DNA of 64,000 nucleotides from Druceiella hillmani (lineage: Eukaryota; Arthropoda; Insecta; Lepidoptera; Hepialidae). The DNA is taken from assembly GCA_039881145.1 (NCBI GenBank), contig JAYKKI010000095.1:3867501-3931500 (forward strand). Reading direction: 5' to 3'. The translations under genes and the position numbers were made by a program. Shown one piece after another: positions 9,805-21,395 of the stretch (the stretch's first letter is position 1; each line of letters begins with the position of its first letter). The notes under the pieces were generated by a model. It worked only from the letters and a program-made list of their open reading frames with translations. It was not told where the DNA came from and searched no databases.

Positions 9805-10692
9805 TTCAAATTAAATTATTATACCATGGCGAACTCTTTGGTGTTTGGTGTTACGATCTCCCTTCCTTTACTAAAGTCTTAAAACACGTAATCCTAAAAC
9901 ACGCAATTAAATGAATCTTGTAAAAAAATTAGTTAAATAATAATAATTAAGGTAGCGAATAAAATAAAATATATTCCATCAAATTCGCATCAAACATTTT
10001 CACAAAATCTTTGCACGAAAAACATTTATCCTTTCGTTTTAGCTTTGATAAAGTTAAATAGCGTAATAAACTTGGTATCACAGAATAAAAACAAAATATT
10101 GATAACTAATCTTATAGTTAAAATTTTCATTAAGTTAAACAAGATGTCACTATTCAATGCACAGGAAAATACTTTCGTACATTAAAAAGTATCACTACGC
10201 CACGGCAAGTTTTCTCATAGCTTCTTTCATAAGAATGAAATTTATTTAAGAAATAAATTAAAATTTGTGAAATTTTATTAATAAATAATGAAATACTTCA
10301 ATAACCTTTGTGTGTGCAATTGTGAAAAAACAAAAAAGTGCAATTGTGAAGAAACTATAAATAACAACTAAATACACTCACTCCTTTGCAAAAAAAAAAC
10401 GGGAAAAACCTTTTACCTAAAACTATGGAAACCATGCTATGGAAATCTTAAAAAAAGAGGTTTTATATTAATTCAAATAAGGGGAAATATTTTTCTGCGT
10501 AATAAAGAGTACTGGCAGTCAAATAAAATGTTTCAAATTTTAAAATTTCATATTTATTTCAAAAATTTTCGCTTGGGATTTAAAGATTTGTGGTTAGATG
10601 TTGTGTTCTTTATTTAAAAATAAGTTTTTAAATAATTTTACTGTTCTTTATTTTATTACTTTTACTTTTCGTGATAAATTTTATAACGTGCT
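9805..10692. other. Unassigned AT-rich sequence upstream of the Tc1 remnant
   Basis: No gene or repeat is obvious. The CACTCACTCCTTTGC segment near 10376-10390 could be the decayed left end of the Tc1-like element that follows, but I found no matching inverted copy on the right. Confidence 0.4.
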
Positions 10693-11460
10693 ATGGAAAC
10701 AATAATGGTAATCGCTGGTAATATAGTGACTCTTCTTGAAGAAGGCTGTCAATGTTATATGTCGCAACAGTTTGGTATAAGTCATTCTACTATTCAGAGG
10801 TCCTGGAAAATATTCAAAAGAATGACTTATTTAGAAGAATACCAGAACCGGAAAGAAAATGGTGCATTGAGCCCAGGGACGACCTTTATATTGTGAGCCA
10901 AGCTCTACGATATCGGAACTCTACCTAGACACACATCAAAAGGGTAAATGTTAAATGTAAATGTTAGTCTATGGATTGCCAGGAGGAAACTTCTAAAATT
11001 TGATATCCACAACCTAAGACCGGTTAGGGGTCCTAAATTACTCTGTGAGCACCGTATTGTAAAGGCCTGAAAAGGTTTGACAGATGTGGAGCGGAGTAGG
11101 GTTTTATTTTCTGATGAAGTCAGAATTTCTTTATTTGATGAGGAACGAAGTTATAAAATGCTTAGAAGCGTGCCTGAAAGCGTATGAAAGCTCTACAGGA
11201 GTTGCTGCCGTCTTCATGAACAATAAAATTGGAGCACATTGAGCGGGTTAAGTATACGCTTACCTGACAGAGGTCCGGATTCTCCGTTTAGAGTGGCCAG
11301 CACGAAGTTCCGACCTCAGTCCTGTTGAGAATCTGTAAGACATTCTAAATTGGAGTGCCAGAGGCGAACATCCAGACCTACAGACCGTCCCCAAGAAATC
11401 ATAGAATACTTGCATTTGAACTAATGAAAGGAAACTACAGAAAACTAAGAAGATCGACAA
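10693..11460 (+). pseudogene. Decayed Tc1-like (Tc1/mariner superfamily) transposase
   Basis: Frame-by-frame reading recovers a Tc1-like transposase in order. An N-terminal helix-turn-helix lies at 10693-10890 (EEGCQCYMSQQFGISHSTIQ). A linker around 10980-11050 reads VSLWIARRKLLKFDIHNLRP. The first catalytic Asp region is LFSDEVRISLF at about 11105. A block around 11214-11240 reads FMNNKIGAH where FMxDN...H is expected, so the second Asp is Asn. EWPARSSDLSPVENL at about 11290 keeps the final acidic residue. There are in-frame stops, frameshifts, and a large deletion between the first and second catalytic blocks. The enzyme would cut and paste its own DNA at TA sites; this copy cannot. Identification rests on motif order, with no database search. 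Confidence 0.82.
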
Positions 11461-11541
11461 AATCCAAATAGTGTTAGACTACAAGAATAAAAATAACACT
11501 CTTGTATATAAAAAAAAGGGTGCGTGTACTTATGAGCGTGA

Positions 11542-12087
11542 GAAGTTATACTTCTTTGGCATCATCAAAAAATAGTTTTTAATTGTATGCAAATAATAAA
11601 TTACAATAAAATAATAAAAGTACTGGAAAAGGATAGTCAACACAGTCAATAAAGTTCAGTTTAAATTTTAAAAATTAATTAAATAAATATTTATTTTCTT
11701 ACATTAAGGGTTTCATAAATTCTCTTATTATCCGAATGTTATTTTTAAATTATGTCCACTACCATAGCATCTTCCGGTAATTACAAATAATACATACGGA
11801 TAGATAACCTCAATTATATTGGAGCACTTGAAAAAGTCTATAAACACAATTTTTTCACTAATATTTACGAATAGTAAATATATTAATCAAAATATTGAAT
11901 TTAAATCACTACTGAATATAATTTATCAGCACATATATAAATCGCACTTATATGAAACTAAAACACGTGTGTGAATGTAGTTTCGAGACTGCAACCGCTG
12001 CAACTTCATACTGTAACTTTTGTGTGACGAATCTTAAAATTTCACTCTCATCATTTTTTCATAACGCGCCTAAAGAAGTATAACTTC
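11542..12087. mobile_element. MITE-like element with about 20-bp inverted ends
   Basis: GAAGTTATACTTCTTTGGC (11542-11560) is matched in inverted orientation by GCCTAAAGAAGTATAACTTC (12068-12087), with one inserted base. The interior of about 500 bp is AT-rich and non-coding, with a slightly GC-richer part near the right end. The inverted ends are internally palindromic around AAGTATAACTT. No target duplication is clear, so the superfamily is not assigned. Confidence 0.55.
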
Positions 12088-12092
12088 AAAAA

Positions 12093-13202
12093 TAAAAAAA
12101 TAAGCCCCTGAAAAGTTTTATTTACATGTAACAAATGAGGAAACCTTCAAACCAGAACGATAAAACAAAGTGAAGATTGAGACCCGTTGTATCCTCTAGA
12201 TAAATATGTAACATACTAATCCAAGAAACTAGCAGCTCCGATAGAGTCGTGAAAGGAAGCCACACAGTTTTAGAAACTCTGTATGTTTGTCATTATGACT
12301 GTTTAATTTTTTGAAAAAGTTACATTCAGTGATTTTCAAGGAAATACAGCTATTCATATAGTAGACTTGGTAAAATAATTGGCACTTCGTTTTATTCAAA
12401 TTGGATAAGTAGAAACTGAGACATAAATCGATTTAATAAATGTTGAAACAATTTAAAATGAATTCACTTAAAGCTTAGCGAGTGCTTATAAAAGACGCTT
12501 GCGAAATCGTAGAAAAAAAACATATGACTTATACAAGTAAATTGCCATTTCGACGTTAGTCGCTGCTAGATAAGTCACTTATTTTCGATTAACCTTCGTT
12601 CCGATGAACACCTCCACTGACAGTATTAAATAGAACTAACACACTACTGACTTTTCCTATGCGTAGTCATAGGTGAAATAAAGGCGGAAAAGGAAACTAC
12701 TAAGAACAATGCAGTTTTAAGAGGGAATTATACAAAACACAGAAATATTTACATAACTCTATCTATCGATTTTAAAGGCCAATAAGTATTAACTACATAC
12801 ATAATAGTTTACAGTGATACGATATCGTATTACCGCATTGTCTGCCTGTAGTCTAGCGCAGTTACAAACAATTATTTAAGATCAATTTACGAGTGAAATT
12901 GAAATAGGCAAATAAATCTTAGGTGGCGATTAAATAGGTCTGCGGAGTCCGGCGCGGTCAGCGGCTGTCGTCCGCGCGCTACAAGAAAACGCGTAAATAA
13001 CCTTGCACGGGCGCCACACAGTACTAGTGCCGCAGTTACAATTGTTAGACTTTTAGGGTTGCTACTCGCATATTTGTGTGAATTTTTTAGAAAATCGCAT
13101 TTTAGAAATTTACATTGGAAAAATCAACAAAGTCATGAAAGTACTCGCTGAAAGCTTAAGAAAAGGGTACAATAGTTCTTTTTTCTTTAATTGGTGTCAT
13201 TT
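12093..13202. other. Unassigned sequence with a GC-rich island at 12935-13040
   Basis: Mostly AT-rich without a gene. At 12935-13040 the composition changes sharply to CpG-rich (GGAGTCCGGCGCGGTCAGCG, CGTCCGCGCGCTAC). This could be a promoter or conserved non-coding element; it has a TCAG-type initiator-like step but no supported exon. Confidence 0.4.
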
Positions 13203-13320
13203 TGAGGGTTCCGTAATCAAACAGCAAAAACGGAATCTTTATAGTTTCGTCAAGTCAATCCGTTTGTCTGTCTGTTTTTGGCTAGTATACTCTTGTGGTT
13301 TACACAGTTTAAGACATATA
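13203..13320 (+). repeat. Fragment of a common lepidopteran interspersed repeat
   Basis: It begins GAGGGTTCCGTAATCAAACA and includes AACGGAATCTTTATAGTTTCG and TTTGTCTGTCTGTTTTTGG. The same order (GGGTTCCGTA, AAACGG, TTTCGT, TCTGTCTG) starts the longer copy at 13451. Only the left part is present here. Confidence 0.6.
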
Positions 13321-13450
13321 TGCATGAAAATAAAACATGTTTGATATAGAGGTATCTATTAATACGTAATAAATTATCAAACGATTTTTTCCCACATCAC
13401 ATCGAGTGGATACCATTAGATAAGTCTTCTAGAATTATATTAAGGTTATA

Positions 13451-14008
13451 TTTTTAGGGTTCCGTAGGTAAATGGCAAAACGAAGTTCTTAAAATTTCGT
13501 TCTGTACGTCGTCTCTCTGACTGTATATCACAGCTATTTTACTTCGAGACTATTGGCACTATATAGATGATATTTGGATGGTAGGTGTCTTCTGTTTAGT
13601 GCTATCTAATGAAATAGTGGAATTATAAAAAAATTATGATGTTAGGAATGGCACATATGTGATTAGATAGGTCTGAAAAATTATATGGATGTTCCACAAT
13701 ATCTTTCTTACTTAAGTCAATAGTTGGTGAGATACGCGCTTCTAAAGTCTTAAAAACTCCCCTCTCTAACTTTTCAACTAACGTGTGTAATATTCTGAAA
13801 AAATTAAAGTAGTAGAACTTAAAATAAACTTTTAAAGAAAATTGGTTTGAGTAAATATGTTGCGTAGTTTTTGAGGTATGGGATATTTTCGGTACCGACG
13901 TCAGCCATAACTTAGTTTTTTACAGTTTTTGAGAAATACAAACTTGTTAGTTTAATATTGTTGGTGCTAAGGAACCCTTGAGTCCGACTCACACTTAGCC
14001 GGTTTTTT
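13451..14008 (+). repeat. Lepidopteran interspersed repeat, near full-length copy
   Basis: It starts TTTTTAGGGTTCCGTAGGT and ends GGAACCCTTGAGTCCGACTC followed by ACACTTAGCCGG. An inverted, partly alignable copy lies at 28601-29201: shared interior blocks include CACTATATAGATGATATTTGG, CAACTAACGTGTGTAATATTC and AACTTTTAAAGAAAATTGG. It has no coding potential. Non-autonomous DNA transposon or Helitron-like ancestry is possible; the class cannot be decided from two copies. Confidence 0.7.
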
Positions 14009-15284
14009 TCTAATCTCATTTCGTGAAACATTAGGCTTACAGTGAAATGCGATGTGTCCCTCTCAGCCCTAAAATTATGCAACTATCGGTTTGAAAAATC
14101 TGAAAAATTGTAAATGCTAAATATAGTATTTCATTGGAATTTTTAACGAATATTATTTGGGATTAATATACAATAAAATTAAATATAATTTAATTCGCTT
14201 GGCCAGTTGTTTTTTAATTTCGTAATTTTATTATTTTTAAGAATATATTTAGTTTTGTTACGTCTTCGATTACCTGTATGTTGCGGTTAAAGAACAATAG
14301 ATACCACGGTACAGATACAACTGCTTTTGCGTGCAGATTTAAATTAATTTTTTTCCTAAAAACATTTAATCTTTGCGCTTTGCAGTTCATATTGCTTAAT
14401 GTACATATATTATGCTACTATTTACTGTTCATCAGAACATATCCTTTGGGAGTTTTTGAGAAATACACCGTAAACTATACGATTTATTGGAACGTAAGCT
14501 TATTTTTCTAGTTCTCAAAAACACTTTGAAGAAAGAATATTCCCGAGAACTTAATGGGTTATGAACGCAGTTTAGTACCGATAGTATTTTAACAATTATT
14601 TTGGTATGATATGAAAGAACATTCACTAAAAACAACGTTTTTTCAAAAAATATATTGCGGTTCGCGATTATTATAAAAAATCAATTTAAAAAATTTCATA
14701 CCTGGATGATTTGTTTGCAAAGGAAAGTGTTTTAAACTTTTTCCTTTCACTTATTTAACTTTTCTTTTATCACTAAGTACTTATTACATTTAAGTAGATT
14801 TTCTTATAAATTATTAATTATTTATTACAAAAATACAAATAAATTCAATTAGCGAATGTTAACTGTTAATTAGTTTTTTTTTCAAAAATGCACTTTGTAT
14901 GAAAGCTATTTATCAAACAATTCAATGTTTAATGCATATTTTTTTCATTTAATTTATAATAATGAATTGATATTATAAAAATAAAACACATTAATTATGT
15001 TATTTTAAAGTTTATAAGAAATGAAACAGTTGATAGTTATTAATTTTCAAAAAGAAAAAGGACTATAAAATAAACAATTAAAGAGAGTGAAACATTTTTA
15101 AGTAGATATAATTTTTATTTTGACATAATTAACGTTGTAATTTGTTTAATTCTTAATGTTTATTTTTATTTTATTAGGTGTGTAATATATAATGAAAAAT
15201 TTATTGTGAAACTAGGGTAAAAGGTAAGAACAAACAAATTTGAATATATTTTTCGTCAGTAATTTTTTTTCAAATCCATTATTT
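14009..15284. other. Unassigned AT-rich sequence, no gene seen
   Basis: Short frames (67 and 77 codons at 14278-14635) lack domains. TTGCGGTTCGCGATTATTAT at about 14654 is echoed in inverted form near 15290-15310, next to the mariner remnant, so the two may bracket a decayed element. Confidence 0.4.
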
Positions 15285-15850
15285 TATAATAAATAATTGC
15301 GAGCCGCAACACATACTTTTGAATATATTTTCTTCATTATCAGCATTCATATACTTTAAAATCTTGGATTGCTGGCAACGGCAGACTTGTGTACCAGCGC
15401 GTTTTCCTGATGAAATAGAACTTTTTTCGAGACTTTTCTTCGACGTTTTCCAGGAATTTGGTGACTCAATTTTTTTTTTGTTCTGAGTATACACTTCCTG
15501 TTACAGTGGCTCCATGAACAAGGTATTCAATATTACAACTCCTCAGATTTTGAGAAGATTTTGTCTTGTATATCTTTGGGGATGGGGATGATGATCTTGC
15601 CTTTGATTGCTGTTTCGTTTCAGGGTCATAATGGTGAAACCATGTTTCTTCCACTGCTTTGAATTGAGACAAAAAGCGATCAGGGTCTTGTTGAAACAAT
15701 TTCAATGAGCTCTTCGATATCTTCAGTCGCGTTTGCTTTTGTGCGTCCGTGAGCATTCTGGGTACTCAACGCGCGGATATATTTTTCATTCCCAAATGGT
15801 ATTGTAAAATGCTATGAGACTTCCTTTCGAAATCCATAACTCTTCGGCAA
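15285..15850 (-). pseudogene. Decayed mariner transposase, minus strand
   Basis: Read on the minus strand. HLGMKNISAR*VPRM near 15780 carries a TGA where mariner has TGG (Trp). It is followed by LTDAQKQTRLKISKSSLKLF, then FLSQFKAVEETWFHHYDPET, where the first catalytic Asp (VDETW) is Glu, and GATVTGSVYSE. After a frameshift near 15470 comes KKVLFHQENALVHKSAVAS, where the second catalytic Asp (HQDNA) is also Glu. The C-terminal third with the last Asp is missing below about 15285. An upstream segment (EELWISKGSL) in another frame is the second helix-turn-helix region. An active mariner has about 345 residues and a DD34D triad; this copy is dead. Mariner rather than Tc1 is clear from the WVPRML, ETWxHHYDPE and HQxNAxxHKS blocks. 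Confidence 0.85.
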
Positions 15851-16075
15851 TAGCTATGGAAAAAATATACTTAAAATATTTTAACCAGAAGGGCGATTAT
15901 GTGGAAAAATAAAATTATATTAAACCTAATTTCCCTCGAACCTAGCCGTTCCCATTGCTTTTTGAACACCCCTCATACCACTTATCGTGAAAATGTCGCC
16001 AGCATTTCGCTTACATAATTAAGGCGAGTAAATAAAATGTCAGTCTACAAAAACTTCAATTTAGATCCAAGATTT

Positions 16076-16730
16076 GTTTCTAAAATTGTTTCTAAAGTTG
16101 ACATTGGAACGAAAATGATCAATACTGTATTTTTTTGTTTATTTCGTTTCCTATAAAAGCTGAAACAATTTATAGTGCAGATAAGGCAACAAAAAAGAAA
16201 GTAAGTTTATGTAAAATAAGTTTATGTGTAAAATAAGTTTATGTTTATGAAAGTAAGTTTATGTTTCTAAAGTTGACATTGGAAGGAAAATGATCAATAA
16301 TGTATTTTTTGTTTATTTCGTTTCCTATAAAAGCTGAAACAATTTATAGTGCAGATAAGGCAACAAAAGAGAAAGTAAGTTTATGTAAAATAAGTTTATG
16401 TGTAAAATAAGTTTATGTTTATGAAAGTAAGTTTATGTTTCTAAAGTTGACATTGGAAGGAAAATGATCAATAATGTATTTTTTGTTTATTTCGTTTCCT
16501 ATAAAAGCTGAAACAATTTATAGTGTAGATAAGGCAACAAAAGAGAAAGTAAGTTTATGTGTAAAATAAGTTTATGTTTATGAAAGTAAGTTTATGTTTC
16601 TAAAGTTGACATTGGAAGGAAAATGATCAATAATGTATTTTTTGTTTATTTCGTTTCCTATAAAAGCTGAAACAATTTATAGTGTAGATAAGGCAACAAA
16701 AGAGAAAGTAAGTTTATGTAAAATATGATT
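16076..16730. repeat. Tandem repeat, about 175-bp unit, four copies
   Basis: TCTAAAGTTGACATTGG occurs at 16091, 16266, 16440 and 16599, so the spacing is 175, 174 and 159 bp. Each unit contains CCTATAAAAGCTGAAACAAT, GATAAGGCAACAAAA, and a nested short repeat of (TGTA)AAATAAGTTTATG. The fourth spacing is short because one nested repeat is missing. Confidence 0.92.
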
Positions 16731-16867
16731 CCGTTTTAATTCCTTGGATGTTATATTTAATTTTGGTAATAATATATTTTTATTTAGCTTTCCCGATTTA
16801 CGTGCTACTTCATGGAACTCAAATTTGTAATAAATTGGTCCAGTAGTTTCCGAAATTTTTAAATGTG

Positions 16868-17235
16868 ATCAACCAAATATACATACAAATTTTTAAAAGT
16901 CTTGGCAATTGTAAAGTTACGAAATATAAAATAAGTCACTAAATGAAATCATATTATTGTATTTGTAATCAACCAAATTTTTAAGAGTTTTGGCAATTGT
17001 AAAGTCACGAAATATGAAAAGAAGTCACAAAATGATATTAAGTATATGAAAACATATTTGCGTAATCAACCAAATTTTTAAGAGTTTTGGCAATTGTAAA
17101 GTTATGAAATACAAAAAAAAGTGATTAAATGAAATTAGGTACATGAAAACATATATGTCATTTAACCAAATTTTTGAGAGTTTTGGCAATTGTATAGTTA
17201 TAAAACATAAAAGTCACTAAATGCAATTAAGTATG
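16868..17235. repeat. Diverged tandem repeat, about 97-bp unit, four copies
   Basis: ATCAACCAAAT with GAGTTTTGGCAATTGTAAAG recurs about every 95 to 100 bp. Each unit also holds CACGAAATA(T) and AAGTCACTAAATGAAAT. Copies differ by 10 to 20 percent, so this array is older than its neighbour at 16076. Confidence 0.85.
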
Positions 17236-17239
17236 TGTA

Positions 17240-18741
17240 AACATATTTGTGTAAGTGTGAATATATTACACTCAACGAAACTTTTCAGAGTTCTAACATT
17301 ATGACAAACATACAAAAAGCTTGGGCTATAATGTTTAGAGGACTAAAACTTTTTTATTTTTATGTCCTTGAAAATATTTTAATTTTGGTAACTAATTTTG
17401 TTGTAGTATTCTATAAACTTTTCAAAGAGAGAATTGAAACGCTACAGTTGATGAGATGAGAAACAGGTATTTAAATAAATGCTCGCTGTCTCCTTCTTCT
17501 TGTATCTTAACGGATTATGCGAGGGGAAGTGTCCCAGTTCTTAGGTCTAAAGTCCCAGTTCTTATCTTCTCAAGTTTCGTTAGTTACGTTTCATGCATTC
17601 TAAACTGCCGTTGATAATCTAATTATAATCTATAGAAAGCAAGTTTCTAAAGATTATATCAAATAAAATCGAATTTATAATTTATCTAATTTATGATTAA
17701 ATAAAATCTAATTTTGAGGTGTTAATATTCGTAATTTTATAAGTAAAATAAAAAAAATACGCAAAAAACTTAGACAATACGAATTACGCCTAAGACTTCG
17801 TTCGCGTGAAATTAAATACAACAAAAGTTATTAAAACTATTTTTTATTCTACCATATGTTTTTACATCAATGACGAACACATTAACATACAGACAGGCAG
17901 CCAAAAATTCTAAAAAGTAGGTTTACTGGCTTCTATTATCATTCTTTACGCTAAATCAATATAACTTTTTTAAATATTATACACATTTGGAATTCTCTGT
18001 GTTACGATTTTGTATATATAGATATCAGACACCAGGTAAAATTTTTTCAAGATCGGTGAAGTTTTAGTAGGAACCGTTGCCGCTTTTTGTATGAAAACTA
18101 TTCACTTAATTACAATTATTTTATTATTTCTCATCCATTATTTTTATACATAAAACCTACCTATTAGAAAACACTTTAAGTTGTTCAACCCTGAATAGTT
18201 AGAGCGGGCAGCAAATACGATATAAATAAATTAGATTTGGCTAAGAGAGGCAGCGGCCCGCATTAGGGTACTTGCTGGATAAGTGCCAACGTGCCCTGCG
18301 CCTCCTCCCAAGACAACACTATCCTACGTCCACCCGTTCCGTGTTACTGCCATGCGGTCTTTTTAATTATTTTGCCTCGTATACGAATGCAGAAGCCCGT
18401 ACCACCATTTGAATAGAAATGTGTTTTAGAGAATTTGCTGTAATAGAATATCTACAAATAATTTTCATAATATTGTTTATATCAAGATTATTTAGAGTAC
18501 CTGTTTGTTTTAGACTCGGTTTAGAAATGGGAATCATTCATCTTATAACAAAAGGTTACCAAACTCGAAGGGCTAGAATATAAATCACTATACAGATATG
18601 TTTAAGGAATGTGTTAAGTTTTAATATGAGTAACGTAACTAATATTTAAAACAGAGTAAATATTTAATAGTTGACAGCCTTTCAGTAAATGGAAAATTTC
18701 AACCGTAATTTTGTTTTTGTTCAACCTTGGCAATATTAATC
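17240..18741. other. Unassigned sequence with a GC-rich patch at 18190-18360
   Basis: No gene. A 70-codon frame at 17247-17459 has no domain. The patch around 18240-18350 (GAGGCAGCGGCCCGCATTAG, CCCTGCGCCTCCTCCCAAG) stands out from its surroundings and may be a conserved non-coding element. Confidence 0.4.
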
Positions 18742-18867
18742 GGCTATAAGAAAACAAACGATTTCAAATAAGTAATTGGGACTAATTATTTTTTATAATT
18801 AATATTAATTTATAAAAAATAATTAGTCTCAATTAGTTTTTTGAAATTGTTTTTTTTTCTTATAGCC
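18742..18867. repeat. Long near-perfect hairpin, about 57-bp arms
   Basis: GGCTATAAGAAAACAAACG at the left pairs with the right end (CTTATAGCC), and the arms stay complementary inward through TAATTGGGACTAATTATTTT to a TTAATATTAA centre. Mismatches are few. This is either a small fold-back MITE or a transcribed hairpin; there is no clear target duplication. Confidence 0.75.
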
Positions 18868-21395
18868 TTTTACGGATTTTTTAAAAATATTTTAATATGA
18901 CGTCATTTTTTAATATTTCAAACCTTTTTGTTAAAATGTACGTTTTTATTTGTTTTTTTTTTGTACTAGAAATTAATAAGGAGCATAGAATTTATAGGAA
19001 AGTCATTTCGTTTCATGCCAAATTCCACTGTTTTGCATATTTTTATAAATATGCGTTTTTTTAATAGTTCTTTTTTATTTTACATGTAAAAATATACCAA
19101 TATTGAAAGCATTTCTTTCGATACTTTTTCCTGTCAAAGTTCACTTTAATTATTCACAAAAAACACTGTAAGTGCGTACCCGAGGGACAATAAAAAAGAT
19201 TTAAAAATGTCATAACTGACTAATATGAGAACATGTCAATTAGCACGGCCTGTTTGATCGAAAATATGCATATTTTTACTAGCCAACATATTTTTATAGA
19301 CTAGATTACTTTTACTCGCAGCTTACACCATTCGATAATTAATAAAGCAAATTTACATGTTGCTTCATCATTGACATATAATAGTACAAATTTGTATTAT
19401 TACATAAAGAAACTAAATTTCATCTCAAAGGAATTATGCTATTTCTCGGGTTAAATTTTGTTAATTTAAATACAAAATTATCTATGTTAATATAAAACAT
19501 AAACTTTGTGTACACAAGTCTTGCGAAAATAAAGCTATATGCTTCACAATCTAAACCATAGATATGTTAGTTTCGGTTTCAAAATAGTGCTCCACCTAAA
19601 TCGTATTGTTTGTGTCTACGTAAAGTTACTATAGCGTAAGTTTAGTGGTGTCCAATAATGTCGACAAGGATGTCGATAATCTTTGCACGTTTTTATAGAT
19701 TCTAATTTTAATATTATAAATTTGTCAGTATTAATAAACCAAAACAATTTTCAATTGAAGTAATAGTTAAGGTACTAAGGTACGATTGAAAAAGGAGAGA
19801 AGCGAGAACGCTGGTTATAATAAAACTAACTAAAAATATTGTTAACAAATACCCCACATGTTTTTCGACAAATTTTTACACAATTTTTTCGCCTAGGTAG
19901 GCGAAAAAAATTTGTCCCAAGTTTTCATGTATAGGAGGGTACCTCAAATAATGCTCCTACCTTTGAATTGACTAAAAGCATAAATGTGCAAAATGTAATT
20001 GCAAAATATTTAAAAATGATAAAGCTACAGCGCTGTTATATTTGTAAAGGAGACGGATGACCAGGCATAATGACAATACAAAGTTCCTAGTTTACTATGG
20101 AGCTCTCAAAATAGCAATGCCTAAATTTCTGTTGGTATACAATTTAATTCAACTTTACGAAGTCCAATTAATTTTATCGACAAAATTATCGATAAGATAT
20201 TTAACACTAGCGGTAAATTCATGTTATTTTAACGTATATCTTTGTTTTATATTACTCTTTCATATATGAAGTAGTCTTTTCTGTGTGGGTTTGTAAAATG
20301 AATTCAAAAATTTACTTTACACAATTTACCACAGATTTAATCTCCCTAGTATTGTAAATCTGCGCAATTTACCTATAAATTATGCATTTATCTGGATTAT
20401 TTTAATGTATAATGCCACAACCAAGAACAGAACATGTTCTTGTGCTAAACACATATTTTAATAACGAATATATTCAAAATCGTCAAAAAGTGGCCAACGC
20501 AATTCATTTCGTGACGATAAGTGCCGATTGTGTCGCAAAAAAATTCAAACAGTATTTATTACACTATCATTTTATAACATATGACATCGCTATTATGCAA
20601 TATCGCGCTGGCCCTTACCTTTGTTTGTCTATCTAGTATAATAAGTATATTTTCAAAACATACTACGTGCCTTGTAATAATAAGCTGGATTTTACTCAAA
20701 ATCCAATCATATATCATTATACATTTTTGCCAAAATTTATAGCAATATCCTATTGTGTCTGTAATCGAACGCTACATTTCCTATCCCTTCAATTTCTAAG
20801 ATATTCTAGACCTAGAGCTGATGGTTATTTTTTGGTATTTATTTAAGGTATTTAAAATATCCCGGATTTAAATACACCTCAAGAAAATATTTCGGGAACG
20901 TTAAAAAAATTCACTGTTGCGAAAATATCCGCGAACGCTCATCCAGATTTGTTTTTTTGATTCTGCAATCGAAATTACATATCTATAGTTTTAAAGTTGC
21001 TTCATATATCTATCCAAAAGTGGTTACTAGCTCTCCTACAATACGGGTATGCTGTGTATGTGTAAGTAGGTAAGTTATTCTTGTTGACCAGGTAAATATG
21101 TCAAAAATTATAAACACAAAAATACAATACTATAAGTATTATGAACATACATATTACACTTTAAATGATCTAAAAAATATGGCAATTGTACAAGCACGAC
21201 ATGCGCAAACATATTATGAGATGAAAGATCTGTAAATTGGCCTGGTGCAGACTACAAAGTGGGGGTAACAAAATCGACCGTAGCGCTCGCTGTAGCAGAA
21301 ATGGAAATAACTAAAGGCTCCTGTGAAATATTATCATAGGTAATATAATTTACTTACGTATATTGTCATGATTAATTTTGGAACCATTGCAATTA
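18868..21395. other. Unassigned AT-rich sequence, no gene seen
   Basis: Two 70- to 74-codon frames (20057-20269, 20412-20636) have no recognisable domain. The only notable structure is the hairpin at 19867-19916, listed separately. Confidence 0.45.
19867..19916. repeat. Short hairpin with nested arms
   Basis: TTTTTTCGCCT (19884-19894), loop AGGT, AGGCGAAAAAA (19899-19909) is a perfect 11-bp stem. GACAAATTTTT at 19867 can alternatively pair with AAAAATTTGTC at the right end, so two foldings compete. Function unknown. Confidence 0.6.

Noticed and set aside
16490..16520. TATA-like CCTATAAAAGCTG in four copies
   Set aside because: It is part of the 175-bp tandem unit, with no downstream gene or initiator.
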